Below are positions 26,345 to 35,176 of a stretch of DNA of 64,000 nt, piece after piece. The stretch is from Antiquaquibacter oligotrophicus (GTDB taxonomy: Bacteria; Actinomycetota; Actinomycetes; Actinomycetales; Microbacteriaceae). The first letter of the stretch is position 1. The number at the start of each line of letters is the position of its first letter. Location of the stretch: assembly GCF_020535405.1 (NCBI RefSeq), contig NZ_CP085036.1, positions 620,001-684,000 on the forward strand, read 5' to 3'. The notes under the pieces are model-generated. The model ran no database searches. It was not told the DNA's origin and saw nothing but the letters and a program-made list of their open reading frames with translations. Position numbers and translations under genes: made by a program.

Positions 26345-27148
26345 ATGAAAAAGTTTGGTGCGGGAGACTTTCCGCTCCCCGAAACGATCGCCTCGCGACG
26401 TCGAGTGTGGTGGGAGATCGGCATCGTGCTCGGGCTCTCGCTGGGGGCATCCGCCGCCTACTCGATCGTCTCGATCGTCAACCGCACAACGCGAGACGAG
26501 ACGCTCGCGAGCCAGACCGCGACGATCAACCAGTCGCTCAGTGAGCGGCCCATCTTCGACCTCATCTATCAGCTGATGGGCATTTTCTTCGACCTCGTGC
26601 CGGTCGCCCTCGTCGCTTTCCTGCTGTGGCAGGTCGCACGTCCACACCTGGCGCGGCTCGGTATTGACGGCGCACACCCCGCTCGCGACGTTCTGCACGG
26701 CGTCGCACTCGCGCTCGTCATCGGGGTGCCCGGCATCGGCGTGTACCTCGCCGGGCGCGCCCTCGGGATTACCGTGGCCGTCAATCCGGCAGGTCTCGAC
26801 GCCTACTGGTGGACGGTGCCCGTATTGCTTCTTTCTGCGTTGCGCGCCGGTGTCACCGAAGAGGTCATCGTCATCGGTTACCTCTTCGCACGCCTCCGCG
26901 ACCTCGGCTGGGGGTCGTGGCCGATCATCCTCACGAGTGCGCTGCTCAGGGGCAGCTACCACCTGTATCAGGGGTTCGGTGCATTCGTGGGCAACGTGGC
27001 GATGGGCATCCTTTTCGGCTGGCTCTACGCGCGAACCGGTCGAGTACTGCCCTTCGTCATCGCCCACGTGCTCATCGACGCGACCATCTTCGTCGGTTAC
27101 CCGTGGGCAGCGGCAACGTTCCCCGCGCTCTTCGGAGTACCCGCGTAG
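26345..27148 (+). CDS. CPBP family intramembrane metalloprotease
   Basis: A polytopic membrane protein (267 residues) of the CAAX protease/bacteriocin-processing family. The three family motifs are present: the double Glu at 172-173 in GVTEEVIVIGYLFARL, an R...H segment RGSYHLYQGFGAFVGN, and HVLID near the C-terminus. The bacterial substrate is unknown. It stands alone, divergent from the peptide transporter, and converges on gcvP across a gap with an 18-base inverted repeat. Ribosome binding is weak (GTGTGAG before ATG). Confidence 0.88.
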   Translation: MKKFGAGDFPLPETIASRRRVWWEIGIVLGLSLGASAAYSIVSIVNRTTRDETLASQTATINQSLSERPIFDLIYQLMGIFFDLVPVALVAFLLWQVARPHLARLGIDGAHPARDVLHGVALALVIGVPGIGVYLAGRALGITVAVNPAGLDAYWWTVPVLLLSALRAGVTEEVIVIGYLFARLRDLGWGSWPIILTSALLRGSYHLYQGFGAFVGNVAMGILFGWLYARTGRVLPFVIAHVLIDATIFVGYPWAAATFPALFGVPA

Positions 27149-27159
27149 GGCATCCGCCC

Positions 27160-27247
27160 CATCCCAAATACAGGAGTGTGCACTCCCCCGGCCCTGCACT
27201 CCCGCATGATCTGGCGTACGAGGCGCGAAACTCCTGTATTTGGGATG
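27160..27247. repeat. 88-base element bounded by perfect 18-base inverted repeats
   Basis: CATCCCAAATACAGGAGT (27160-27177) is exactly complementary to 27230-27247, with 52 bases between. The spacer contains a short direct repeat of GCACTCCC. It fills the gap between two convergent genes. It could be a bidirectional terminator with a long loop, or a small non-autonomous element. The arms are much AT-richer than the surroundings. Confidence 0.7.
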
Positions 27248-27258
27248 AGCAGGACGGG

Positions 27259-30120
27259 TTAGGCGAAGGCCTCGATCGGCGGGCACGCACACATGAGGTT
27301 GCGGTCACCGTAGGCGTTGTCGACGCGGCGCACGGGAGGCCAATACTTCTGACGGATGATGCTGCGCAGCGGATACACGGCCAGCTCCCGCGAATAGGCG
27401 TGCTGCCACTCCCCCTCGATCACCGACACCGCGGTGTGCGGCGAGTTCACGAGCGGGTTGTCGTTTGCCGGCCACACGCCGGCGGCCACGGCATCCGCCT
27501 CCTCCTTGATCGCGATCATCGCATCGATGAAGCGGTCGATCTCGGCGAGGTCCTCGCTTTCGGTCGGTTCGACCATGAGCGTGCCCGCCACCGGGAACGA
27601 CATGGTCGGCGCGTGGAACCCGTAGTCGATGAGCCGCTTGGCGACATCGTTGTTGTCGATCCCCGTCGCAGCCTTGAGCGGACGCAGGTCGAGGATGCAC
27701 TCGTGCGCCACGAGTCCGTTATCGCCCGAGTACAACACCGGGAAGTGGTCCCGCAGACGCACCGCCACGTAGTTGGCCGCGAGCACCGCGGCACCCGTCG
27801 CCTTCGTGAGACCCTCCGTGCCCATCATCCGCACGTAGGCCCAGGAGATCGGCAGGATGCCCGCACTCCCGTACGGCGCAGAGCTGACGGGATTTTCGCT
27901 GCCTCGCGGCAGGAACTCCGCCAGGTGCGCTTTCGCGGCCACGGGACCGACACCCGGCCCGCCACCCCCGTGTGGGATGCAGAACGTCTTGTGCAGGTTG
28001 AGGTGCGAGACGTCCCCGCCGAAGTCACCGAAGCGCGCGTAACCGAGGAGAGCGTTGAGGTTGGCGCCGTCGACGTACACCTGTCCCCCGGCCTCGTGGA
28101 CAGCGGCCGTGATGTCGAGCACGTCGTGCTCGTACACCCCGTGGGTCGACGGGTAGGTGATCATGAGGGCGGCGAGCTCGTCGGCGTGCTGGGCGATCTT
28201 GGCACGGAGGTCGTCGAGGTCGACATTGCCGAGGTCGTCGCACGCGACAACAACAACCCGCATTCCGGCGAGGACGGCACTCGCGGCGTTCGTGCCGTGG
28301 GCACTCGACGGGATGAGGCACACCGTGCGCTGGTTGTCGCCTCGGGAGCGGTGGTAGCCGCGGATCGCGAGAAGCCCCGCGAGTTCACCCTGACTTCCCG
28401 CGTTCGGCTGCAGCGAGACCGCGTCGTAGCCCGTTACCTCGGCAAGCCAGTCCTCCAACTCACCGACGAGTTCGCGGTACCCCTCGGTGTCGCTGTCGGG
28501 AGCGAACGGGTGGATGTTCGCGAACTCCGGCCACGTAATGGAGGCCATCTCGGTCGCCGCATTGAGTTTCATCGTGCACGAGCCGAGGGGGATCATGCCG
28601 CGGTCGAGGGCGTAATCCTTGTCGGCGAGGTACTTGAGGTAGCGCATCATCGACGTCTCGCTACGGTGCGTCGAGAACACGGGGTGGGTGAGGTACGGGC
28701 TCGACCGGGCAAGCTCCGGCGGGTACTCGTGGGCGGTGAGCGGCGAGAATGCGAACCAGCGCTCCTCGTCGGGCGCGAAGACCCCCTCCCCGTCCAGCGG
28801 TCCGCGTTCCACACCCGGCGCGAGAGACTCGAGGAGGGCTGGCAGCACCTCGGCCAGATCGTCGGCCGAGACCTCGTCGAACGCGAGCGACACCGTCGCG
28901 TCGTCGATGGCGGTGAGAAGGATGCCACGTTCACCCGCCGCGGTGACGACGGCCGCGGCATCCGTCACCCGCACGGCGAGGGTGTCGAAGAAGTGCGCGT
29001 GGACGAGCTCGAGCCCGCGGGCCTTCAGCTCCTTGGCGGCGAGGACGGCCGCGCCGTGCACGTGCTGGGCGATCCGCTTCAGCCCGTCCGGCCCGTGGTA
29101 GACCGCGTACATTGACGCCATCACGGCGAGGAGCACCTGCGCGGTGCAGATGTTCGATGTCGCCTTCTCACGGCGGATGTGCTGCTCCCGCGCTTGCAAC
29201 GACAGGCGGTACGCGGGCTGGCCAGACGCGTCCTGGGATACTCCGACGAGGCGACCCGGCAACTGGCGTTCGAGCCCTGAGCGCACCGCCATGAATCCAG
29301 CGTGCGGGCCGCCGAATCCCATCGGCACACCGAACCGCTGCGAGGTTCCGACGGCGACGTCCGCCCCCAGGTCACCCGGGGAGGCGAGGAGGGTGAGGGC
29401 CAGGAGGTCGGCGGCCACCACGGCGACACCGCCGTGCTCCTTGATGGCCGCGATCGCGGCCGATGGGTCGACGACACGACCGGAAGCACCCGGGTACTGG
29501 ATGACTCCACCGAAGGCTTCGGGGAGTTCAGCGCCAATGGAGAACTCCTGGAGCTGGATGCCCACCGCCTCGGCACGGTGTGCGAGCAGACGTTTGGTCT
29601 GTGGGAGGGCATCCGCGTCCACCAGGAACACGTTCGACGACGAACCGGACACCCGTCGTGCAAGGAGCATCGCCTCGACGACGGCCGTGCCCTCATCGAG
29701 CATGGACGCGTTCGCGGTCGCAAGCCCCGTGAGGTCGGCGATCATCGTCTGGAAGTTGATGAGAGCCTCGAGGCGCCCCTGGGAGATCTCCGGCTGGTAG
29801 GGCGTGTACGCCGTATACCAACTCGGGTTTTCGAGTACGTTGCGCTGAATCACGGCTGGTGTGATCGTGTCGTAGTAGCCGAGACCGATCATCGACCGGC
29901 GTACACGATTACGCGACGCGATCGCGCGCAACTCGGTGAGGGCCTGGCGTTCACTCGCGGCCGGCGGAATGGTGGAATGCTCCACCGGGGATGCCTGGAT
30001 CGCGGTCGGAACCGCGGCACGAACCAGCTCATCGACCGACGAGTAACCGACTGCGGCGAGCATCGTCGCCTCAGCGTCGCGATCCAGGCCGATGTGACGG
30101 GAAACGAACGGCTCAGTCAC
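27259..30120 (-). CDS. gcvP: glycine dehydrogenase (decarboxylating), P protein
   Basis: Pyridoxal-phosphate enzyme of the glycine cleavage system; decarboxylates glycine and passes aminomethyl to lipoyl-GcvH. 953 residues, a single-chain P protein with N- and C-terminal halves; the cofactor Lys is in [19 protein letters not shown]-terminus [13 protein letters not shown] is typical. The GTG start at 30120 lies inside the end of gcvH (eight-base overlap); a longer frame from 30234 would run back through gcvH. It is the last gene of gcvT-gcvH-gcvP. Confidence 0.95.
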   Translation of the reverse strand: MTEPFVSRHIGLDRDAEATMLAAVGYSSVDELVRAAVPTAIQASPVEHSTIPPAASERQALTELRAIASRNRVRRSMIGLGYYDTITPAVIQRNVLENPSWYTAYTPYQPEISQGRLEALINFQTMIADLTGLATANASMLDEGTAVVEAMLLARRVSGSSSNVFLVDADALPQTKRLLAHRAEAVGIQLQEFSIGAELPEAFGGVIQYPGASGRVVDPSAAIAAIKEHGGVAVVAADLLALTLLASPGDLGADVAVGTSQRFGVPMGFGGPHAGFMAVRSGLERQLPGRLVGVSQDASGQPAYRLSLQAREQHIRREKATSNICTAQVLLAVMASMYAVYHGPDGLKRIAQHVHGAAVLAAKELKARGLELVHAHFFDTLAVRVTDAAAVVTAAGERGILLTAIDDATVSLAFDEVSADDLAEVLPALLESLAPGVERGPLDGEGVFAPDEERWFAFSPLTAHEYPPELARSSPYLTHPVFSTHRSETSMMRYLKYLADKDYALDRGMIPLGSCTMKLNAATEMASITWPEFANIHPFAPDSDTEGYRELVGELEDWLAEVTGYDAVSLQPNAGSQGELAGLLAIRGYHRSRGDNQRTVCLIPSSAHGTNAASAVLAGMRVVVVACDDLGNVDLDDLRAKIAQHADELAALMITYPSTHGVYEHDVLDITAAVHEAGGQVYVDGANLNALLGYARFGDFGGDVSHLNLHKTFCIPHGGGGPGVGPVAAKAHLAEFLPRGSENPVSSAPYGSAGILPISWAYVRMMGTEGLTKATGAAVLAANYVAVRLRDHFPVLYSGDNGLVAHECILDLRPLKAATGIDNNDVAKRLIDYGFHAPTMSFPVAGTLMVEPTESEDLAEIDRFIDAMIAIKEEADAVAAGVWPANDNPLVNSPHTAVSVIEGEWQHAYSRELAVYPLRSIIRQKYWPPVRRVDNAYGDRNLMCACPPIEAFA

Positions 30121-30484
30121 GCGTGAGATCCTCGTACGCCTCGAGCGTGAGCAGTTCGGGAAGCGACTCGAACGACACACGAATGAGCCAACCCTCCCCG
30201 AACGGGTCGCTGCCGATGAGCTCGGGGCTCGCAATCACCGCCTCGTTGATCTCGAGCACGGTCCCATCGACGGGCGCGAACAGCTCCCCGACCGACTTCG
30301 TCGACTCGATCTCGCCCACGACCGCTCCGTGGCTGATCGTCGCGCCCACCGACGGAAGGTCGGCGTACACGATGTCGCCGAGCTTCTCCGCCGCGTACGC
30401 GGTGATACCAATCGTGGCCGTCGAACCGTCCACGAGTACCCACTCATGCTCGGCGGTGAACTGGAATGCGCTGAGGTCGGTCAT
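30113..30484 (-). CDS. gcvH: glycine cleavage system H protein
   Basis: Lipoyl carrier of the glycine cleavage system, 123 residues. The lipoylated Lys lies in [20 protein letters not shown]. The N-terminal [19 protein letters not shown] and the C-terminal [12 protein letters not shown] complete the family pattern. It overlaps gcvT by four bases (ATGA) and gcvP by eight. Confidence 0.96.
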   Translation of the reverse strand: MTDLSAFQFTAEHEWVLVDGSTATIGITAYAAEKLGDIVYADLPSVGATISHGAVVGEIESTKSVGELFAPVDGTVLEINEAVIASPELIGSDPFGEGWLIRVSFESLPELLTLEAYEDLTRD

Positions 30485-31638
30485 GAGCTGTGCTCCTTCG
30501 AAGTGGACTGTCTTGAGTAGAACGGCAGAGAAACGACGGTCGCGTGGATGCGAGAGCCGCGAACATCGATGTCGAGCGAGGTGCCGACCGCGCTCACGGC
30601 GGGATCGACAAGGGCCATGGCGATCGGATGCCCGAGCGTCGGCGACAGCGCCCCGCTCGTGATTTCCCCAACCTGCTCCGTGCCCGCGTAGATCGGGTAC
30701 CCCGCTCGGCCGGCGCGCTTACCCTCGGAGACGAGGCCCACGAGCACACGGGCATCCGGTGCCGCGCCCTTCTCGAGGGCGGCACGACCCACGAAGTCTG
30801 CCGACTTCGTGTTCAGCGGGATGACGCGACCGAGCCCGACCTGAGCCGGTTGCACGTCGAGCGACAGCTCGTGACCGTAGAGGGGCATGCCGGCCTCGAG
30901 ACGCAGGGTGTCACGAGCCGCGAGACCGCAGGCGACAAGGCCGAAACGCTCCCCCGCGACGAGGAGAGCAGACCAGAGGGATGCAGCATCCCCCGCTCCG
31001 ACAAAGAGTTCGAAGCCGTCCTCGCCCGTGTACCCGGTGCGGGCGACCAGCACCGCTCGCCCCTCGAAACGCATGCCCATACACGCGTAGTACGGGAGGG
31101 TCGCGAGCGTGTGACCCATCGCCGACTCCGGTGCCGCGGCGAGCCCCTTGGTGTGCTCGAGCACCGAACGAGCGGCAGGACCCTGAACGGCGATGAGCGC
31201 GATGGCCTCGGTGCCGTCGGTCAACGCGGCATCGAAGCCGTGAATGCGCTCCTTCAGCGCCGCCACAACCGGGACACGATTGCCGGCGTTGGCAACCACC
31301 AGGTACTCCCCCGGGGCGTTCTGGTACACGATGAGGTCGTCGATGATGCCGCCGCTCTCGTCGAGGATCATGGTGTACTTCGCACGGGAAACGGGGAGGG
31401 CGGAGACGTTGGCCGCCAGTGCGTAGTCGAGGAACGCGGCCGCCTGCGGCCCCGTAACACTGAGCTCCGCCATGTGCGAGATATCGAACAGGCCCGCTCC
31501 GGTGCGAACAGCGTGGTGCTCAGCAAGGTCGGAGCCGTAACGTACCGGCATTTGCCATCCGGCAAAGTCGGTGAAGGATGCCCCAGCCGCAGTGTGGGTC
31601 GCGTGAAGGGGGCTGAGCGTGGTGGAACTATCGGTCAC
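30481..31638 (-). CDS. gcvT: aminomethyltransferase, glycine cleavage T protein
   Basis: Transfers the methylene unit from aminomethyl-lipoyl GcvH to tetrahydrofolate and releases ammonia. About 385 residues. Family motifs include [15 protein letters not shown] near the N-terminus, [10 protein letters not shown] and [16 protein letters not shown] at 31638 is chosen because AGGAG lies seven bases upstream; the open frame to 31683 runs into the riboswitch. A tandem glycine riboswitch controls the operon. Confidence 0.95.
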   Translation of the reverse strand: MTDSSTTLSPLHATHTAAGASFTDFAGWQMPVRYGSDLAEHHAVRTGAGLFDISHMAELSVTGPQAAAFLDYALAANVSALPVSRAKYTMILDESGGIIDDLIVYQNAPGEYLVVANAGNRVPVVAALKERIHGFDAALTDGTEAIALIAVQGPAARSVLEHTKGLAAAPESAMGHTLATLPYYACMGMRFEGRAVLVARTGYTGEDGFELFVGAGDAASLWSALLVAGERFGLVACGLAARDTLRLEAGMPLYGHELSLDVQPAQVGLGRVIPLNTKSADFVGRAALEKGAAPDARVLVGLVSEGKRAGRAGYPIYAGTEQVGEITSGALSPTLGHPIAMALVDPAVSAVGTSLDIDVRGSRIHATVVSLPFYSRQSTSKEHSS

Positions 31639-31670
31639 AGAGTTCTCCTGGCTGATGCGCGGAAAGAACT

Positions 31671-31893
31671 CCCCCTCTGTCATCGGTGCCTGAGAGTTTC
31701 GCGCCTGAGCGCTTTCACCATCGGCGGCTCGAACCTTGCACGGATGGGTTTCGAGACGCGCTTTGCGCGCTCCTCAACCTGCTCCGCGCTCCGCGCGGAG
31801 CACTTTCCAGAGTGGCCTCGTCGATGCGGTACTGGACCTGAGAGATTGGCGGGGAGGCTTGCTCCTTCGGTGCTCCCGGGGGAGCTCTCCCGC
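31671..31893 (-). promoter_or_regulatory. tandem glycine riboswitch upstream of gcvT
   Basis: On the minus strand aptamer 1 begins GCGGGAGAG near 31893 and contains ACCGAAGGAGCAAGCC and AATCTCTCAGG; the linker has CCAGTACCGC; aptamer 2 has CACTCTGGAAAG, CCGATGGTGAAAGC, GAAACTCTCAGGCACC and ends ACAGAGGGG near 31671. These are the conserved core strings of the class that activates glycine cleavage genes when glycine is abundant. The aptamer 2 side arm is enlarged: it holds a GCTCCGCG hairpin (31780-31802) and a copy of the dispersed palindromic repeat (31747-31779). A TAGACT -10 box for this transcript may lie at 31933-31928. Confidence 0.92.
31747..31779. repeat. dispersed palindromic (REP-like) repeat, copy 2, inside the riboswitch
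   Basis: Reads GGTTTCGAGACGCGCTTTGC then GCGCTCCTCAACC, near-identical to the complement of the copy at 4141-4175 apart from the loop and one end base. It lies in the variable arm of the second glycine aptamer, leaving the conserved core strings intact on both sides. Confidence 0.8.
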
Positions 31894-31990
31894 ATCGAGT
31901 GTGCGGCCGATATTCGATTGTGGGGCCAGTCTAGCGCCGCGGATGTTTCGGCAGCGTGAACTTCGTGCGCGCGTGGTGCTCGGCGCTCGT

Positions 31991-32605
31991 TCAGCAGAAC
32001 TCGCGCGGGATGGCGTCGGCGTAGGACACCGTGATCGCGACCACGCGATCCGACTCCACAACAAACAGCCGATAGGGGCTCGCCGAACCGGTGCGGTAGA
32101 CCACGGATGCGGGATCGTCGCGAACGATCTCGGCGTCAGGGAGCGCTGCGACCAACTCATCTCGGGTGGAACCGATGCCGACGCCTTCCGAGGTTCGCGG
32201 TGACGCATCAGCCAGGACGGTTGGATCCTGTGGCATACCTGCCGACTTCGAGGTGATCGTGATTGCCTCGATTGCGCCGTCAGAGCCGGGGCTGAGCACC
32301 ACGCCGGGCAGACCGGGGGCGTCGAGGAAGATCACCGGGCAATCACCGAGGGCCTCTCCTCGCCCGTAGCTCGTGAGAGCGTCCGCCGCATCCGCGGCGG
32401 CATCGCCGAGTGCGATCGGCCCGACGGCAGCAGACTCGATCACCCAGGTCGACGGGTCGGTGGGATCGGGCGCGTCATCCGTCGGGAGCGCGGAGGGTTC
32501 AGCGGTGGAGCTCGACGCCGGAGTGGGAGTGGCGGTCGGCGAGGCGACGGGCGTGCATCCCGCAAGAAGCGCGACGGTAACGATGGCAAACGCAGCGAAC
32601 TTCAT
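31991..32605 (-). CDS. putative lipoprotein (204 aa)
   Basis: Unknown function. Signal peptide MKFAAFAIVTVALLAGC with lipobox LLAGC, then a long Ser/Thr/Pro linker (TPVASPTATPTPASSSTAEP) and a globular domain of about 145 residues with segments such as GIGSTRDELVAALPDAEIV, resembling actinobacterial secreted domains that respond to a G.T..ev...g pattern. GAGGAG precedes the ATG. It lies upstream of the riboswitch on the same strand. Confidence 0.75.
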   Translation of the reverse strand: MKFAAFAIVTVALLAGCTPVASPTATPTPASSSTAEPSALPTDDAPDPTDPSTWVIESAAVGPIALGDAAADAADALTSYGRGEALGDCPVIFLDAPGLPGVVLSPGSDGAIEAITITSKSAGMPQDPTVLADASPRTSEGVGIGSTRDELVAALPDAEIVRDDPASVVYRTGSASPYRLFVVESDRVVAITVSYADAIPREFC

Positions 32606-32646
32606 GGGGTCTCCTCAGTTTCACTCAGTCTACGTCGACACAAAAG

Positions 32647-32680
32647 AATCGACGGGCCCGTCGAAACGGACCCGTCGATT
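32647..32680 (-). terminator. hairpin after the LAATG surface protein gene
   Basis: Arms AATCGACGGGCCCGT (32647-32661) and ACGGACCCGTCGATT (32666-32680) pair with one mismatch around a four-base loop, directly downstream of the minus-strand gene ending at 32697. Confidence 0.65.
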
Positions 32681-32696
32681 CAGGAAGAAACGGCAG

Positions 32697-33641
32697 CTAT
32701 GCCTGGCGCGAACGGCGTGCGAGGAGCACTCCACCAGCCGCGAGGAGGAGCAGCCCGCCCGCCGCGAACGGCGTCACGTCAACGCCGGTTGCCGCGAGTA
32801 CGGGCTCGGGCGCCGGTGCGGGAGCCGGCTCGCCGATGATGGCGACCCACCATCCCTCGTAGTCGTCACCGGTCTCCCCGATCGTGATGTTGCCCGACAA
32901 TTCGACGGTCGTGCCGAAAGTCGCTAGGGGGGTGCTCCAGAGTGCCGAGTACGCCTCGTCACCCGGGTACTCAACGACCCACGCCGTTCCGTTGCTGTCG
33001 ATGGCGAGACCGTAGGTGTAGGAAGCGCCCTCGGAGAACGACCAGTTGGCGACCCCCGTTGCAGTGACCGCAGCAGGGTCGACGGTGTAGAGCTCGCCAC
33101 CCTCGGTGAGCAGGTAGAGAAGGCCAGAGGTTGGGTCGACAGCGAAGCCCCACGCCGAGTCCTCGAATTCGAGGTCACCCAGGTAGGTCGCAGCACCGGT
33201 CGTCAGGTCAATCGAGTAGAGGTCGTCGTATTCGACGAAGTAACCCTTGCCGTCGAGCGAGACAACGAGCGAGTAGACGTTCGGCGCCTCGTCGCCTGCC
33301 GTGATGTCGCCGATCGTCGTGACCGAGTTGGTGGCCGGGTCGTAGCTGTGGAGCACCGAGAAGCTGGCGTCCCACGTCGTGAAGTAGAACTTGTGGGTGA
33401 CACGGTCCCAGCCACCCTGGTATCCGCAGTAAGCGCCGTCCGCGCTCGCGAGTTGGGTACTCGTACCCGTCGCGGCGTCGACCTCGAACAATCCGAGGTC
33501 CGGGAAGGTCTCGCTGTCACACGTTGTCGCGACGAGGTGCTCGCCTGCCGGGAGCGCCGGAGGAGCGGCATGTGCGGGCGCCGCCAGAGCAACGAGGCCG
33601 AGGCTGAGCGCGGCGACAAGAACGATTCGGGTTGACTTCAC
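32697..33641 (-). CDS. secreted beta-propeller-like surface protein with LAATG anchor
   Basis: 314 residues. Signal peptide (MKSTRIVLVAALSLGLVALA, cleaved near AHA-AP), then a domain of repeated short strands of the form YDPATNSV, YSIDLTTGAATYLGDLEFED, LYTVDPAAVTATG, typical of beta-propeller or DUF-type repeat folds. A Pro/Ala linker (EPAPAPAPEPV) precedes LAATG, a membrane helix and the basic tail RRSRQA, a class E-type sortase signal. The start is GTG with GGAAGGGGA upstream. It is paralogous in layout to the protein at 45000-45917. The ligand is unknown. Confidence 0.75.
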   Translation of the reverse strand: MKSTRIVLVAALSLGLVALAAPAHAAPPALPAGEHLVATTCDSETFPDLGLFEVDAATGTSTQLASADGAYCGYQGGWDRVTHKFYFTTWDASFSVLHSYDPATNSVTTIGDITAGDEAPNVYSLVVSLDGKGYFVEYDDLYSIDLTTGAATYLGDLEFEDSAWGFAVDPTSGLLYLLTEGGELYTVDPAAVTATGVANWSFSEGASYTYGLAIDSNGTAWVVEYPGDEAYSALWSTPLATFGTTVELSGNITIGETGDDYEGWWVAIIGEPAPAPAPEPVLAATGVDVTPFAAGGLLLLAAGGVLLARRSRQA

Positions 33642-33731
33642 GGGGGTCCCCTTCCAGGGAAGTCTCAGAGAGATGGGTTAGTGCACACTATCGCACTGAA
33701 ACACCATGCCGCGGCATCCCGTATATCGGGG

Positions 33732-34427
33732 TCATCCCTTCGTCGCGACACCGTAGGAGACGTAGCGCCAGCTCGGCGGGGTGAGCCGATCCGCAAAAGC
33801 GTCATCGACCGCGGCGAGCGCTCCGCGTTGACCCTCCGTCACGCCGAAGAGCGCAAGCGACCCGGTCGTATACAACTCATGTTCCCGGAAGCCGCTCAAG
33901 AGCTGGTGCATTTCCCGAACCGACATGAAGCGCCAGGATGATCCGCGAATTCGATACGCGATCGCCCGTGCCGCCCGGTGAAACCAGGTGCTCCTCAAGT
34001 TCTCGGCGAAGAACAACCGGCCGCCCGGCTTCAACGCCCTGAGCATCCCGGCCATCGCCCGCTGCTGGGCCTCGAACTCACGCCCCACGCCACCCAGCAC
34101 CGACTTGAAGATCACGAGATCAAACTCGTTCTCGAACGGAATGGCGGTCGCGTCGACGTCTTGATACGTGATTCCAGTGACCCCGTACCGGTCGTGGAGG
34201 GGCCGCGCCTGACCCTCGGTGTTCTGGAAGTTGGTGCACACGACGGTGTGCCCTTGCAGCGCCAACCAGAGTGAGGGACCGCCGGGGCCCGCACCCACCT
34301 CGAGGCAGCGGAGCGGGGCATCCGTCGGGCCGAGGTGGTCATTCCAGAACTCGACCGCCGTCGACCAGGTGCGAACATCCCACCCGACGATGTCGCGCAT
34401 CAACTCCGCGTCGATGCCCGTGCCCAT
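33732..34427 (-). CDS. class I SAM-dependent methyltransferase
   Basis: 231 residues, Rossmann-type methyltransferase with motif I CLEVGAGPGGPSLWLALQG, an acidic post-II segment (YQDVDATAIPFENEFDLVIF) and motif III-like LKPGGRLFFAEN. The C-terminal part (AYRIRGSSWRFMSVREMHQL) resembles methyltransferases near polysaccharide or lipid genes; the substrate is not clear. Leaderless start: TAGCCT six bases before ATG. Confidence 0.75.
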   Translation of the reverse strand: MGTGIDAELMRDIVGWDVRTWSTAVEFWNDHLGPTDAPLRCLEVGAGPGGPSLWLALQGHTVVCTNFQNTEGQARPLHDRYGVTGITYQDVDATAIPFENEFDLVIFKSVLGGVGREFEAQQRAMAGMLRALKPGGRLFFAENLRSTWFHRAARAIAYRIRGSSWRFMSVREMHQLLSGFREHELYTTGSLALFGVTEGQRGALAAVDDAFADRLTPPSWRYVSYGVATKG

Positions 34428-34439
34428 CGTCTCAGGCTA
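34428..34439 (-). promoter_or_regulatory. leaderless promoter -10 box (methyltransferase)
   Basis: Minus strand TAGCCT, six bases (GAGACG), then ATG. No ribosome binding site. Confidence 0.5.
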
Positions 34440-34469
34440 CTGGGTGACCGAGGCACGCCACGACGGGTG

Positions 34470-35159
34470 CTACTCCGTGAGACCCGCACTGTAGATGGCC
34501 GCCGCCCACACGACGGAGGTCGCCAGCAGCAGCCCGAGCACCACCGCTGCCGAACCGAGCACGCGGGTGAGCGCGTTCGGACGACGCAACGAGATCGCCC
34601 CGAAGACCATGCCGGTGACCCAGGCAAAACCCAGCCAGAAGGCAGGACCGGAGAGGTACATAAAACGCAGCGTCGCCCCCGTCGTCGCATTGTCGACGAG
34701 AGTGATCGGCACGGTGAGCAGCCAAATCACGGACGGGATCGCCGTCATCAGCACGCCGATGATCGCGAGCGGGCCGACCTTCTCGGGGCGCACGGGGACC
34801 CCGGGGGCGGTGGCGGCAAGAACAGCGAAGACCACAAGCGCGATGGCACCGAGAACCAACGCGACCGTCACCCCGAAGTTCATGAACATCTCGACGGGGG
34901 CATTGCTCGGAAAACCCGCGCCAGCAACCTGGCCCGCGATGGCAGCGGCAACCATGAGGCCAGCGACGACGCTGCGCACCACGGCCTGCGTGCGATTGCG
35001 CGGCTGCGGGGTGGCGAAGGATGTCGCGGACCACTGCACGTTCACACCCTCAGCGGTCGACGCGGCACCATACGGAGCTCCACCGACCACGGGCTCCGGA
35101 GTGACCGGGCCGGAACCCTGGGGCGCTTGCGGTTCGTTGGTGCTCGATGCGTCCGACAT
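34470..35159 (-). CDS. hypothetical membrane protein (229 aa)
   Basis: No named family recognised. A Pro/Ser/Gly-rich cytoplasmic N-terminal tail (about 50 residues) is followed by five predicted membrane helices (for example AVVRSVVAGLMVAAAIAGQV, VALVLGAIALVVFAVLAAT, LAIIGVLMTAIPSVIWLL). There are no catalytic motifs. Leaderless start: TAGCCT six bases before ATG. Confidence 0.65.
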   Translation of the reverse strand: MSDASSTNEPQAPQGSGPVTPEPVVGGAPYGAASTAEGVNVQWSATSFATPQPRNRTQAVVRSVVAGLMVAAAIAGQVAGAGFPSNAPVEMFMNFGVTVALVLGAIALVVFAVLAATAPGVPVRPEKVGPLAIIGVLMTAIPSVIWLLTVPITLVDNATTGATLRFMYLSGPAFWLGFAWVTGMVFGAISLRRPNALTRVLGSAAVVLGLLLATSVVWAAAIYSAGLTE

Positions 35160-35171
35160 GAGTCCAGGCTA
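35160..35171 (-). promoter_or_regulatory. leaderless promoter -10 box (membrane protein)
   Basis: Minus strand TAGCCT, six bases (GGACTC), then ATG. The box lies next to the 3' end of the histidine kinase gene. Confidence 0.5.
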
Positions 35172-35176
35172 TGCGC

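Noticed and set aside
30121-30234. Longer gcvP start overlapping gcvH
   Set aside because: It would add 38 residues encoded inside gcvH with no similarity to P proteins; GTG 30120 gives the standard N-terminus.
33677-33696. Short AGTGC/GCACT hairpin between the LAATG gene and the methyltransferase gene as a regulatory element
   Set aside because: Only five pairs and no context beyond an ordinary promoter region; such stems are frequent by chance.
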